DNA of 58,740 bases from an uncultured Lachnospiraceae bacterium (GCA_910587765.1 CAJUNR010000029.1:1-58740); one strand, 5' to 3'. Counted from the stretch's first letter, positions 17,523 through 25,893 are shown. Numbers and translations are program-made. Notes: generated by a model not told the origin, from the letters alone.

Positions 17523-18248
17523 TTAGAAACCTGCATCCATCAGAATCGTTTTCACGATCTTACGCGGTTCTGTGATGGATGTGCCGATTACCACGCTGTG
17601 CGCGCCCGCATCCAGCGCCTTTCTCATCTTTTCTCCGTTTGTAATGCGTCCCTCGGCCACAATATACGAGACTCCCGCATCCCGCAGCTCCCGGATGATC
17701 TCATAGTCCGGCTCCGGGCTTGGCAGATGTCCAAACGGCAGCGGATTTTTGGAATACGGCGTGTAGCCGGATAATGTGGTGCCCACCATGTCCGCTCCGA
17801 AGTTCCACGCGGCCACTCCTTCCTCCACTGTGGAGATATCCGCAATCACAAACGCGTCAAACTCTTTTTTGACGGCACGTATGAACTGTTCCAGCGTCAG
17901 CTCGTCATACCGCTCCCGTATGGTTCCGTCCACGGCTACCCCGTCCGCACCGGCTTTCAGAAGTTCCTCCACCTCTCTGAGCGTCGGCGTAATACGGAAA
18001 TCCCCGGTGATCATATCCCCGCTTTTGTATATCTTCTTCAGGCCGATCACGGGAACGTCCACCGCCGCTTTGACCGCCGCCACATTTTCCCAGTTGGTCC
18101 GGATGGCCTTTGCTCCTCCGGCAATGCAGCTTCGCGCCACACAGACCATTGTCTCCGGCTTCCCCATCTCTTCATTAAAATCCGGTCCCGCATAGCAGGA
18201 CACGATCAGTCCGCCTTTCAGCCGTTCGAGTATCTCTTTTTGATTCAT
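17523..18248 (-). CDS. nanE: N-acetylmannosamine-6-phosphate 2-epimerase
   Basis: A TIM-barrel enzyme of 241 residues converting ManNAc-6-P to GlcNAc-6-P. Family features: GGLIVSCYAGP at the N-terminus, AIRTNWENVAAVKAAV, VPVIGLKKIYK, GADGVAVDGTIRER, IADISTVEEGVAAWNFGADM (IADIST then AWNFGADMVGTTLSGYT), and the C-terminal phosphate-binding GAHSVVIGTSITEPRKI. Its presence between PTS genes says the imported sugar is probably handled as an N-acetylhexosamine 6-phosphate. No nagA, nagB or nanA is in the window. Confidence 0.93.
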   Translation of the reverse strand: MNQKEILERLKGGLIVSCYAGPDFNEEMGKPETMVCVARSCIAGGAKAIRTNWENVAAVKAAVDVPVIGLKKIYKSGDMITGDFRITPTLREVEELLKAGADGVAVDGTIRERYDELTLEQFIRAVKKEFDAFVIADISTVEEGVAAWNFGADMVGTTLSGYTPYSKNPLPFGHLPSPEPDYEIIRELRDAGVSYIVAEGRITNGEKMRKALDAGAHSVVIGTSITEPRKIVKTILMDAGF

Positions 18249-18281
18249 TGTTCATCCCTCCCCTGTTCAAGGTCTCTGTCT

Positions 18282-18713
18282 CTAAAATCCGATATCGCCG
18301 TAAACCGCCGCGTTTTTCAGCCGCTCCATATTTCCTTCACCAATGATAAATTCTGCAACCGCCTGAAAAAGGTCCAGATGCTCGTCATCAGTCCGCGCGG
18401 CAATGGCAAAAACGACATAAACCGGATCGTTGGACTCGTTGCCGAAATGGATTCCGTTCTCATACGTTACAATCGCAATACTGTTCTGTTTTACATTTTT
18501 CTCGGGACGCGCATGCGCCAGAGCCACGCCCGGCATGACGACAATATACGGTCCAAGTTCTTTTACCATCTTGATCATGGCGTTCGTGTAAGCCGGCATA
18601 ATCGTCCCCGCCCGTTCCAGCAGACCCCCGGCCTGACGCACGGCAGCCTCCCAGTCGTCCGCCCGCTGTCTCAGCACCGTGGTAGCCGAACTAACATATT
18701 TTCTAATGGACAT
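18282..18713 (-). CDS. PTS EIIA, fructose/mannitol (SgaA) type
   Basis: About 143 residues. The phosphoryl-accepting histidine is in the motif GPYIVVMPGVALAHARP; SNDPVYVVFAIAA follows. The start overlaps the end of the regulator gene; ATG at 18713 is preferred, with GAAGAAGG upstream at a long spacing, and ATG at 18722 is the alternative. The protein is clearly homologous to the C-terminal EIIA-like domain of the adjacent regulator. Confidence 0.85.
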   Translation of the reverse strand: MSIRKYVSSATTVLRQRADDWEAAVRQAGGLLERAGTIMPAYTNAMIKMVKELGPYIVVMPGVALAHARPEKNVKQNSIAIVTYENGIHFGNESNDPVYVVFAIAARTDDEHLDLFQAVAEFIIGEGNMERLKNAAVYGDIGF

Positions 18714-20823
18714 ATGATTCATTACCTTCTTCCAAATATTGATACAGCTTTCGGGGCGTATCCGCTCCGCACAATTCGTGCACGGCAACGGATTCCAACA
18801 GCCTTAAAAGCCCCCGCAAAGCCTGGATATGGGACCAGTTGTCGACCGGCGCCAGACAGAACACCAGATACACCGGATCATTGGAGGGATGATGGAAGCA
18901 CACCGGAACCTTCAGCGTAATCAGACTCATCGCCAGCCTTTTTACACCCTTTCCCACCTCCCCGTGCACCAGCGCCACGCCCGGCATGATAACGATATAC
19001 GGTCCGGCATTCTTCACGCTGTTCACGGCGGACTCAGCAAATTCCTCCGTCACATCCCCCGCATTCACCAGAATCTCGCAGGCCTGTCCCACCGCATCCT
19101 CCCAGTCCCCGGCTTCCCGGCGGCAGCGCAGGTACTGCGGCTTCAGAAGCTGGGACAGAGACGGCTGTATCCGATCCATACAGACGCTCAGCCCGTTGGA
19201 TTCCAGGCAGTCCGCCAGTCCCGCGGTAAATGCGTCCATGTCCTGAATCTCACAGTGCGTCTGCACTACGCGGACCACGTCCTCAAAGATGTTCATGGCA
19301 TTGTCCTGATTCTGCTCTCTGCCCCCATACTGCAGAATCATCTCTTCAATCCGCTCCCATTCCTCCTCGTCAGGAATCGGCGACACTTTCACCCATGGAA
19401 CGGGGCAGTCGGTCAGCGGAATGCCCGTAATGACAAAATCCACGTCTGCCGGTTCCAGCATCTGCTGATTTTCGCATGTGACGATGTCCGCGACACAGAT
19501 ATTGCGGAACCTGGAACGCACAAGTTCCCGCAGAAGATTCGCCGTCCCTGTCCCGTGCATGCAGACGACCGCCGTTCTCACCGCCGGCATCGAACGTCTG
19601 CACCGCTCCAGAGAAGCGCAGAAATGCAGGACAAGACCGGCAATGTCATCCTCCGTGATGCCTTTTAACAGCTCACTGTTCAGTCTCGCCAGCGCCCGTT
19701 CCAATGCTTCAAAACATTCGGCATATTCCTGGCGGATCCGCGGCATGCCGGGATTTCTGACGGCTATGCCGTATCTGAGCCGGAATACCGTAGACCCCAG
19801 AGAGGTCTGCAAAGCTTTGCACAGTTCTTCATCCCCTGCGAAATCAATGCCCATCTCCGCATTCATCTCGTGTACCAGGCAGTCCATCAGAAGCTGCACT
19901 TCCACCCAGTCCTCCTTGAGATAAGGTTCCGGCATCACATATTCCGCACTGATCAGCAGAAAAGAGAGAACACACACCTCGTCCTTCGGCAGACGGAGCT
20001 GAAATTCCTCATGGATCATCTCTGCAATCTGCTCCGCGTACCGGTACTCCCGGGTCGCTTTGACCAGAGAACGGTCGACCGGCATAACCGTCACCAGTCT
20101 CCCCTCCCGTATCCGCGTGAGCGCCACGGCAAGATTGAGCACAATCATGCGGAACGAATCCCAGGTCAGCCACTTTTTCATAAAATCCTTTTCCGCTCTC
20201 CGTATCATTCGCACCAGAATCTGCACAATTCCGTCGCAGAACAACTCTCTCGCCCACCGCTCCACCATGTCGGGACTTTCGGCCGTTCCCTGACAGATTC
20301 CGGTAAAATTCACATGACTTTCCAGTATCTGCACTCCCAGACGCCGGATATCCTGTTCGCCGCCTTCCAGAGAACTCCCTTTTCCCGCCCTGCTTTCCAG
20401 ACGGACGCCGCTGCCCGTAAGATCCGCCTTCAGACGGATCATATCTTTGTTGATACTGCTCTTGCTCACGCTCATCTGATCCGCAAAATACTGTCCGGTC
20501 AGACGCCTGCCTCCTTTGGCCAGCATCAGAAGGAGCATGATGCAGCGTCGCTCGGCGGAGGTCATCACGTAATCATAGGCACTCAGGCCGGCCAGCTTTC
20601 GTTCCAGCTTTGCCCTCTGCTCCTGGTCAAGCGTCATGCGCATGCCCTCGGTTCCTTCATACCGCGGAAGACGGAAGCCCTCCCTTTCCAGAAAGGCGTT
20701 GGCCTCATCCATCTCATAGCGTACCAGCCGCGGGGAGATTTCCAGATACTCGGCCAGCTCCGCCACCTTATAAAGTTTCCCGTCCATCAGTTGTCTGAGA
20801 ATCAAAACCGTTTTTCTGTTCAC
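18703..20823 (-). CDS. BglG/MtlR-type PRD regulator with EIIB-like and EIIA-like domains
   Basis: A 706-residue modular regulator. In order: an N-terminal winged HTH (LYKVAELAEYLEISPRLVRY), a second HTH (LTGQYFADQMSVSKSSINKD), PRD regions around residues 190-400, an EIIB-like fold near 415-490 (VVCMHGTGTANLL), and a C-terminal EIIA-like domain (GPYIVIMPGVALVHGE). Such proteins sense the phosphorylation state of the cognate PTS and activate or antiterminate its operon. The gene lies inside the operon it probably controls. No RAT antiterminator hairpin is evident, so DNA-binding activation (MtlR/UlaR-like) is more likely than antitermination. Confidence 0.87.
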   Translation of the reverse strand: MNRKTVLILRQLMDGKLYKVAELAEYLEISPRLVRYEMDEANAFLEREGFRLPRYEGTEGMRMTLDQEQRAKLERKLAGLSAYDYVMTSAERRCIMLLLMLAKGGRRLTGQYFADQMSVSKSSINKDMIRLKADLTGSGVRLESRAGKGSSLEGGEQDIRRLGVQILESHVNFTGICQGTAESPDMVERWARELFCDGIVQILVRMIRRAEKDFMKKWLTWDSFRMIVLNLAVALTRIREGRLVTVMPVDRSLVKATREYRYAEQIAEMIHEEFQLRLPKDEVCVLSFLLISAEYVMPEPYLKEDWVEVQLLMDCLVHEMNAEMGIDFAGDEELCKALQTSLGSTVFRLRYGIAVRNPGMPRIRQEYAECFEALERALARLNSELLKGITEDDIAGLVLHFCASLERCRRSMPAVRTAVVCMHGTGTANLLRELVRSRFRNICVADIVTCENQQMLEPADVDFVITGIPLTDCPVPWVKVSPIPDEEEWERIEEMILQYGGREQNQDNAMNIFEDVVRVVQTHCEIQDMDAFTAGLADCLESNGLSVCMDRIQPSLSQLLKPQYLRCRREAGDWEDAVGQACEILVNAGDVTEEFAESAVNSVKNAGPYIVIMPGVALVHGEVGKGVKRLAMSLITLKVPVCFHHPSNDPVYLVFCLAPVDNWSHIQALRGLLRLLESVAVHELCGADTPRKLYQYLEEGNESYVH

Positions 20824-20833
20824 CCTGCACTCC

Positions 20834-21568
20834 TTACAGACTGCGCACCCTTGTACGAAAACGCTCGATCAGACGCCGATTGTATTCATCTCCTCCGGCG
20901 CAGTTCCCGCTTCTGAATATTTCGGGTTCCATCCCCTGCTCACGCAGTTTCTGACAAGCCGACAGCATAACGGCGTCCGCAATCGCCAGCGATGCCACAC
21001 TGGATACCGGCCCCGCCTTCGTGCCGTCCGTACAGACGGTGACGCACGCGTCGCCCGCCGGCACATGGCTGTCGATACACACGTCGCACACATCCGGCAG
21101 ATGCAGTCCGTCTCTGTGACGCGACGGTTTTTTCCGGTAGCAAAGAGAGGTGATTCCGATCACGCCCGCTCCCCGCGTTCCGGCAATCTGCGCCATCTCA
21201 ATGGCAAACGGATTGATGCCGCTGGTCGATACCGCCAGAAAGCAGTCCCCGCTCCCCACATCAAAACGCTCCGCCACCAGCTTCGCATAGCCGCTCATTC
21301 GCTCGATCCTGCTGCTCTTGGCAGCGCCTTCATGCAGCATGGTGCTCGTCTCAAAGATGGGGCAGACCGCCCCCAGACCGCCCGCCCGGTAGAAAAGCTC
21401 TTCCTCCACCATATGGGAGTGGCCGCAGCCAAATACATACAGCAGGCCTCCCGCAGCCAGCGTATCCGCCAGCATCTTCCCGGCCCGCTCAATGCCCGGC
21501 CGTTCTTTTGACCAGATTGTATCCAGTATACCGGTCACAGCCGCCGCGTATTCCGATACAAAATCCAT
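20834..21568 (-). CDS. UPF0309-type SIS domain protein (copy 2)
   Basis: A 244-residue paralogue of the SIS protein at 16745, sharing VFGCGHSHMVEEELFYRAGG and an SGINP phosphate-binding region. ATG at 21568 has AAGGAGG seven bases upstream; 25 earlier codons are open but unsupported. It is the first gene of the operon, 10 bp ahead of the regulator. Two SIS paralogues in one operon suggest two steps on related phosphosugars or an enzyme plus a sensor; this is inference. Confidence 0.85.
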   Translation of the reverse strand: MDFVSEYAAAVTGILDTIWSKERPGIERAGKMLADTLAAGGLLYVFGCGHSHMVEEELFYRAGGLGAVCPIFETSTMLHEGAAKSSRIERMSGYAKLVAERFDVGSGDCFLAVSTSGINPFAIEMAQIAGTRGAGVIGITSLCYRKKPSRHRDGLHLPDVCDVCIDSHVPAGDACVTVCTDGTKAGPVSSVASLAIADAVMLSACQKLREQGMEPEIFRSGNCAGGDEYNRRLIERFRTRVRSL

Positions 21569-21717
21569 GTGTTTTCCTCCTTTCTCTGTACCCTGTGATT
21601 GTCCGGAAGCGGATTCGGGCAGTGCAGTCGCTGCATCTGCCAATCCTCCTGCTGTTTTTATTATACACAGTCCCTTTCTCCCCGAAAATATGATTATCTT
21701 CCCATAGAAATCGACAA

Positions 21718-21723
21718 ATTATA
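21718..21723 (-). promoter_or_regulatory. candidate promoter of the PTS operon (extended -10)
   Basis: The minus strand reads TGGTATAAT, a perfect -10 with a TG extension, about 150 bp before the first SIS gene. No good -35 is visible, fitting an activator-dependent promoter. I saw no clear catabolite-response element. Confidence 0.5.
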
Positions 21724-21873
21724 CCACAATACAGGAAACCAGATGTTTTTATCCGTGTTTTTGCATAAAAATCGCACCGATAAAGCACATTTATTACTGC
21801 ATTTTCAATATTTTCCGGTAATTTATTTTGTTTTTTACTGGTATTATTTACATGAACTGTCAAGACAAATCAA

Positions 21874-21956
21874 ATCGACCAGGGAAGGTTTCTTCCCTGC
21901 TCGTCGCGCGGGGTGCGTGCTGCAAAGCAGCAAATTTCCTTACGCACCCCGGCGCA
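21874..21956 (-). repeat. terminator-associated two-hairpin repeat, copy R2a
   Basis: Hairpin I is CAGGGAAG/CTTCCCTG; hairpin II has outer stem GGGGTGCGT/ACGCACCCC, inner stem GCTGC/GCAGC, and an asymmetric bulge (minus strand AAGGAAATTT). It lies directly head-to-tail with R2b. Its stem sequences differ from R2b but pair equally well, so the structure is kept while the sequence changes. Confidence 0.85.
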
Positions 21957-22045
21957 ATCGAGTAGGGAAGATTCATCTTCCCCTACTCGCGCACCGGGCG
22001 TCCGTCAGCTTGCTGACATATTTTATCTGGACGCCCGTGTGCATA
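21957..22045 (-). repeat. terminator-associated two-hairpin repeat, copy R2b
   Basis: Hairpin I is CGAGTAGG-GAAGAT/ATCTTC-CCCTACTCG with a two-base loop; hairpin II has outer stem GGGCGTCC/GGACGCCC and inner stem GTCAGC/GCTGAC. On the minus strand it starts immediately after the U-tract of the hpf terminator (TTTTTT then ATGCACACGGG). Confidence 0.9.
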
Positions 22046-22078
22046 AAAAACGGACCCCGGCAGGCGCCGAGGTCCGTT
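22045..22078 (-). terminator. hpf terminator
   Basis: The minus-strand hairpin AACGGACC...GGTCCGTT with an additional inner CGGCGCC/GGCAGGC-like pairing is followed by six Ts, 45 bp beyond the hpf stop. Repeat R2b begins at the end of the T-run. Confidence 0.9.
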
Positions 22079-22122
22079 GATCCTGTACATATGCCCGGGA
22101 AAAACTTTTCCCGTCTCGATTT

Positions 22123-22647
22123 TTATAAATCCGGCTCCAGAATGCCGTAGGTGCCGCCTCTTCTTCTGTATACTACGTTGATCTCATCGGTCTCCGCATT
22201 TACAAAGGCGAAAAATGCATGTCCCAGCAGTTCCATCTGTACGCAGGCGTCTTCCGGATACATGGGCTTGATATCGAACCGCTTGGTCCGGATGATCTTA
22301 ACCTCCTGATCTTCCGAATCCTTCTCCAGAAATTCCTTCTGGAAATTCCCCCCGCCCTGCTGTCTTGCTATCAGCTTGTTCTTGTACTTCCGAAGCTGGC
22401 GTTCGATCACTTCTTCTACCAGATCAATTGACACATACATGTCCGTGCTCGACTGCTCCGACCGGATGATGTTGCCCTTCACCGGAATCGTCACTTCGAT
22501 CTTCTGACGCTCCTTCTCCACGCTCAGGGTCACATGCACTTCCGTATCCGGCGTAAAATAGCGCTCCAGCTTCTTCAGCTTCTCCGTCACCGCCGACCGA
22601 AGGCCGTCTGTAATATCAATGTTTTTGCCGCTGATGATATAACGCAT
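22123..22647 (-). CDS. hpf: ribosome hibernation promoting factor, long form
   Basis: A 174-residue HPF/RaiA-family protein. The N-terminal domain (RYIISGKNIDITDGLRSAV, KLERYF, then VTIPVKGNIIRSEQSS) occupies the ribosomal decoding groove; the C-terminal domain (VRLK-like region here IIRTKRFDIKPMYPEDACVQ, then GHAFFAFVNAETDEINVVYR) dimerises and drives 100S formation. Length matches the long Firmicute form. Single gene with its own strong terminator; stationary-phase control is expected from the family. Confidence 0.94.
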   Translation of the reverse strand: MRYIISGKNIDITDGLRSAVTEKLKKLERYFTPDTEVHVTLSVEKERQKIEVTIPVKGNIIRSEQSSTDMYVSIDLVEEVIERQLRKYKNKLIARQQGGGNFQKEFLEKDSEDQEVKIIRTKRFDIKPMYPEDACVQMELLGHAFFAFVNAETDEINVVYRRRGGTYGILEPDL

Positions 22648-22734
22648 AGAACCACTCCTTTGCTTTTATTCTGCATTCCGGCGCTTTCCCACAGATTACC
22701 CCCGTGCAACCGGATGCCTGTCTCTATCATACCA

Positions 22735-23520
22735 TCATTCTCGGGATTCCGCAACGAATTTCACAACCTCGCGGTAATTCACCGGCCCGCCGAACAGATC
22801 CAGCGCGCTCCCGATCGTCACATTCAGCCGCCCCCGCCCGAGTTCCTTCAGTTTCCGCAGATCCGCAAAGCTTCCCACGCCCCCCGCGTACGTGACGGGA
22901 ATCCCTTCCCAGGCGCCCAGAAGACCGGCCAGATCCTCCTCGATCCCGTTTGCCTTCCCCTCCACGTCGACCGCATGAACGAGAAACTCCGCACAGTGCT
23001 CCGCCAGTTCTGTCAGTACCGCTCCGTCAATCGCCACGTCTGTGAATTTCTGCCAGCGGTCCGTCACAATATAATAGTCCGCCCCCCGTCTCCGGCAGCT
23101 CAAATCCAGCACCAGATGTTCTCTGCCCACCTCTTTTTCCAGGGCCTCGAGATTGTCCCGGCGGAGTTTTCCGTCCTGAAAAACACTGGAAGTCACAATC
23201 ACATGGCTGGCCCCCGCGTCCAGATATGCGCAGGCGTTCTCCCTGCGGATTCCGCCGCCGACCTGCAGGCCGCCCGGATACTCCCGGAGGGCGAGCAGCG
23301 CCTGCCGTCTCGTCTCTTCGTAATACTCCGTCCCCTCCTTGTTCAGCAGGACGACATGCCCGCCCCGGATGCCGTCATCCCTGTAAAACCGCGCATAAAA
23401 GCCCGCGTCCTGCTCCGACACGAAGTTTTCTTCCGCCCGGCTGCCTTCGTCTCTGAGGCTTCCGCCGACGATCTGCTTTACTTTTCCGTTATGTATGTCA
23501 ATACAAGGCCGAAATTCCAT
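22735..23520 (-). CDS. hisA: HisA, eukaryotic (HIS6) type isomerase
   Basis: A 261-residue phosphoribosylformimino-AICAR-phosphate isomerase of histidine synthesis. The sequence follows the fungal/plant HIS6 pattern rather than the usual bacterial HisA: FRPCIDIHNGKVKQIVGG at the N-terminus, NFVSEQDAGFYARFY, LQVGGGI, VIVTSSVF, HLVLDLSCRRR, a WQKFTD segment, HAVDVEGKANGIEEDL, VTYAGGVGSFADL and IGSALDLFGG. No other his gene is adjacent, unlike a standard his operon. The isolated position and subfamily point to an old horizontal acquisition or retained divergent type. Confidence 0.9.
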   Translation of the reverse strand: MEFRPCIDIHNGKVKQIVGGSLRDEGSRAEENFVSEQDAGFYARFYRDDGIRGGHVVLLNKEGTEYYEETRRQALLALREYPGGLQVGGGIRRENACAYLDAGASHVIVTSSVFQDGKLRRDNLEALEKEVGREHLVLDLSCRRRGADYYIVTDRWQKFTDVAIDGAVLTELAEHCAEFLVHAVDVEGKANGIEEDLAGLLGAWEGIPVTYAGGVGSFADLRKLKELGRGRLNVTIGSALDLFGGPVNYREVVKFVAESRE

Positions 23521-23550
23521 TTTTCCCCCTTACATCTTTTGCTGTATTTT

Positions 23551-23624
23551 ATTCATCTTCCCCTACTCGCGCATCGGGCGCCTGTCAGCTCTGCTGACAA
23601 TCTTCCCTGGGCGCCCGTATGCAT
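23551..23624 (-). repeat. terminator-associated two-hairpin repeat, copy R3 (half of hairpin I lost)
   Basis: Hairpin II is intact: GGGCGCC/GGCGCCC outer stem, TGTCAGC/GCTGACA inner stem, minus-strand bulge AGGGAAGAT. Only one arm of hairpin I (ATCTTCCCCTACTCG) remains. On the minus strand it follows the lipoprotein terminator T-run directly. Confidence 0.85.
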
Positions 23625-23652
23625 AAAAACAGGGGCTGCATCCCGCAGCCCC
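23625..23652 (-). terminator. terminator of the small lipoprotein gene
   Basis: The minus-strand stem GGGGCTGC/GCAGCCCC is followed by TTTTT, 6 bp past the stop. Confidence 0.88.
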
Positions 23653-23658
23653 CATCTT

Positions 23659-24048
23659 TTACGGCAGGTCTGTTCCGGCGCCGTTCCCCGCAGTTCCGTC
23701 GGCTGTACCGTTCGTCTCCGCATTGCCGTCCACCATGGTTCCGTCTCCGGTCATATCATTCACCAGATCGTCTACCACATCGTTGGCGTCATTTCCGATT
23801 TCCTCCAGGAGACCGTCTCCATCTACGTCCGTATGGTCATAGACGCCGTCCCCGTCGGTATCGAAAAGAATGTCGTCCACATTGACCCCGTTTTCTCCGG
23901 TGCCGCCGTCCGTAGTGGAGCCATTATTCTCCCCGGCGGTCCCGTTGTTATCCGTGGTAGTTCCGTTGTCCGCTCTGCCGCAGGCGGTGACAAATACAAG
24001 TGTCGCCAGTAACAGCATATAAGCGCAATACTTCTTCAACTGTTTCAT
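23659..24048 (-). CDS. small lipoprotein with EF-hand-like Asp-rich repeat
   Basis: 129 residues. A lysine-rich signal peptide and hydrophobic stretch end in the lipobox VTAC (Cys near 23), so the mature protein is likely lipid-anchored outside the membrane. The rest is low-complexity Gly/Thr/Asn/Asp sequence with the calcium-loop-like core DTDGDGVYDHTDVDGDG, similar to EF-hand or type-3 thrombospondin loops. It sits downstream of dapB and upstream of its own terminator. Function unknown; calcium binding is inferred from the DxDxDG pattern. Confidence 0.75.
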   Translation of the reverse strand: MKQLKKYCAYMLLLATLVFVTACGRADNGTTTDNNGTAGENNGSTTDGGTGENGVNVDDILFDTDGDGVYDHTDVDGDGLLEEIGNDANDVVDDLVNDMTGDGTMVDGNAETNGTADGTAGNGAGTDLP

Positions 24049-24189
24049 AAATTTCTCTCCTTTTAATTAAAATAAAGATTGCAAAACAGTATTTGACCTG
24101 CTGTTACTAATATGGACAACAATTCTTTTTTTATTCATTTTTTTAACAGATATCCGCTTCCGGTCGGGATTTCATACCGCCCCGCGTTT

Positions 24190-24954
24190 TTACGACTGCG
24201 CGTCGATCACGTCGCTCATCTGATAATATCCCGCCGGTCTGCCGGCAAGAAATCTGGCGGCCGAAACGGCGCCCTTTCCGAAAATCGCGCGGGAATAGGC
24301 CGTATGGCTGAATGTGATCACTTCGTCGGTCCCGGCAAAGATCACATCGTGATCGCCCACGATCGTGCCGCCTCTGACAGCGGAGATCCCGATCTCCTTT
24401 CTGTCCCTTTTTTCTCTGGTTTGGCTGCGGTCAAATTTATATTCATACACATTGTCCAGAGATTCATTGATGGAATCCGCCAGAGCAAGCGCAGTGCCGC
24501 TGGGCGCATCCACTTTCCGGTTGTGATGCTTCTCCACAATCTCGATATCGAATCCCGCGGGCGCCAGTACGCCCGCCGCTTCCTTCAAAAGCTTCAGGAG
24601 CAGATTCACCCCGAGAGACATATTGGCAGACCGCAGAACCGCCACCTTTTTGCCGGCCTCCTCCACTGCCCGAAGCTGCTCCGCCGAAAGTCCGGTCGTG
24701 CACAGCACCATGGGAATCCGGCGCTCCACGCCGAACGCAAGCAGTGCGTCCATCGCCCCGGCGGAAGCGAAATCAATAACGACGTCCGCCTCCACATCGC
24801 AGTCCCCGACAGAGGCATAGACCGGATACCCGTTGTCACGGCAGTCTACCGGATCGATGCCCGCTACAATCTCCATATCCGTTTCTTCCTTTATAAGGCC
24901 GGTCACCACCTGGCCCATATGGCCGTTACAGCCATGCATAATCACTCTGATCAT
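24190..24954 (-). CDS. dapB: 4-hydroxy-tetrahydrodipicolinate reductase
   Basis: A 254-residue NAD(P)H-dependent enzyme of the diaminopimelate/lysine route. N-terminal GCNGHMGQVVTGLI is the Rossmann loop, the substrate region contains EKHHNRKVDAPSGTALALAD, and GTIVGDHDVIFAG is near the C-terminal third. It follows dapA by 48 bp and should share its riboswitch-controlled transcript. DapA and DapB act consecutively. Confidence 0.95.
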   Translation of the reverse strand: MIRVIMHGCNGHMGQVVTGLIKEETDMEIVAGIDPVDCRDNGYPVYASVGDCDVEADVVIDFASAGAMDALLAFGVERRIPMVLCTTGLSAEQLRAVEEAGKKVAVLRSANMSLGVNLLLKLLKEAAGVLAPAGFDIEIVEKHHNRKVDAPSGTALALADSINESLDNVYEYKFDRSQTREKRDRKEIGISAVRGGTIVGDHDVIFAGTDEVITFSHTAYSRAIFGKGAVSAARFLAGRPAGYYQMSDVIDAQS

Positions 24955-25002
24955 CTGTCTTCCTCTCCTGTCTGTCCCCGCTTTCCTCCCCGGGGAAACC
25001 GT

Positions 25003-25893
25003 TTATTTTGCCTTCAGACCGAACGCATCCATCGCCGCCTTCAAAGACTCCTGATGCGCTTCCTCCATCGTGGAAAGAGGCATCCTCAGCGGTCCCACTT
25101 CCCAGCCCAGCAGATTCAGCGCCGCTTTCACCGGAATCGGATTCACTTCGCAGAACAACTGGTCGATCAGCGGAAGCGCCTTTAACTGAAGTGCCAGACT
25201 GCCCGCCAGATCTCCTTCCATGAACTTCGCCACGATATCATGCGTCTCGCGCGGCGCAATATTGGAAAGCACGGAAATCACGCCTTTTCCTCCGAGAGAC
25301 AGAAGTGGTACGATCTGATCATCGTTGCCGGAATAGATATCCAGTGAATCTCCGCACAACTGCGCGATCTTCGCCACCTGAGAGATATTGCCGCTCGCCT
25401 CCTTGACCGCCACAATATTCTCCACATTTTTCGCCAGATAAGCGATCGTCTCCGGAGCGATATTCACTCCGGTCCGCCCCTGGATGTTATACAGAATGAC
25501 CGGAATCTTCACGGAATCCGCAATCTTCTTAAAATGCGCGATCAGTCCTTTCTGCGTCGCCTTATTATAGTAAGGACTCACCAGCAGAAGTCCGTCCGCT
25601 CCGTATTTTTCCGCCTCCTGCGACAGATAGACTGCCGTCTCCGTACAATTGGAGCCGGTGCCCGCGACTACGGGAATCCGTTTCGCCACCTTTTCAATCG
25701 CGAAGCGGATCACTTCCAGATGCTCCTCATGCGACAGCGTAGAAGCCTCTCCGGTCGTCCCGCAGATGATGATACTGTCCGTTCCGTTCGCAATCTGAAA
25801 TTCCAAAAGTTCTTCGAGCTTTGCGTAGTTCACTGCTCCCGTTTCTGTCATTGGCGTAACGATGGCAACCCCGGCTCCTGTAAAAATCGACAT
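25003..25893 (-). CDS. dapA: 4-hydroxy-tetrahydrodipicolinate synthase
   Basis: A 296-residue TIM-barrel aldolase condensing pyruvate and aspartate semialdehyde. Motifs: GTTGEASTLSHEEH near residue 45, a YNIQGRTGVNI tyrosine-containing loop, and VAVKEASGNISQVAKI with the Schiff-base lysine. The leader upstream holds a lysine riboswitch, so expression should drop when lysine is high. A repeat element (R4) lies between the attenuator and the start codon. Confidence 0.95.
   Translation of the reverse strand: MSIFTGAGVAIVTPMTETGAVNYAKLEELLEFQIANGTDSIIICGTTGEASTLSHEEHLEVIRFAIEKVAKRIPVVAGTGSNCTETAVYLSQEAEKYGADGLLLVSPYYNKATQKGLIAHFKKIADSVKIPVILYNIQGRTGVNIAPETIAYLAKNVENIVAVKEASGNISQVAKIAQLCGDSLDIYSGNDDQIVPLLSLGGKGVISVLSNIAPRETHDIVAKFMEGDLAGSLALQLKALPLIDQLFCEVNPIPVKAALNLLGWEVGPLRMPLSTMEEAHQESLKAAMDAFGLKAK

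Noticed and set aside
21489..21863. Open frame of 124 codons before the first SIS gene
   Set aside because: It overlaps the SIS start and the promoter region, has no ribosome site, and looks random.
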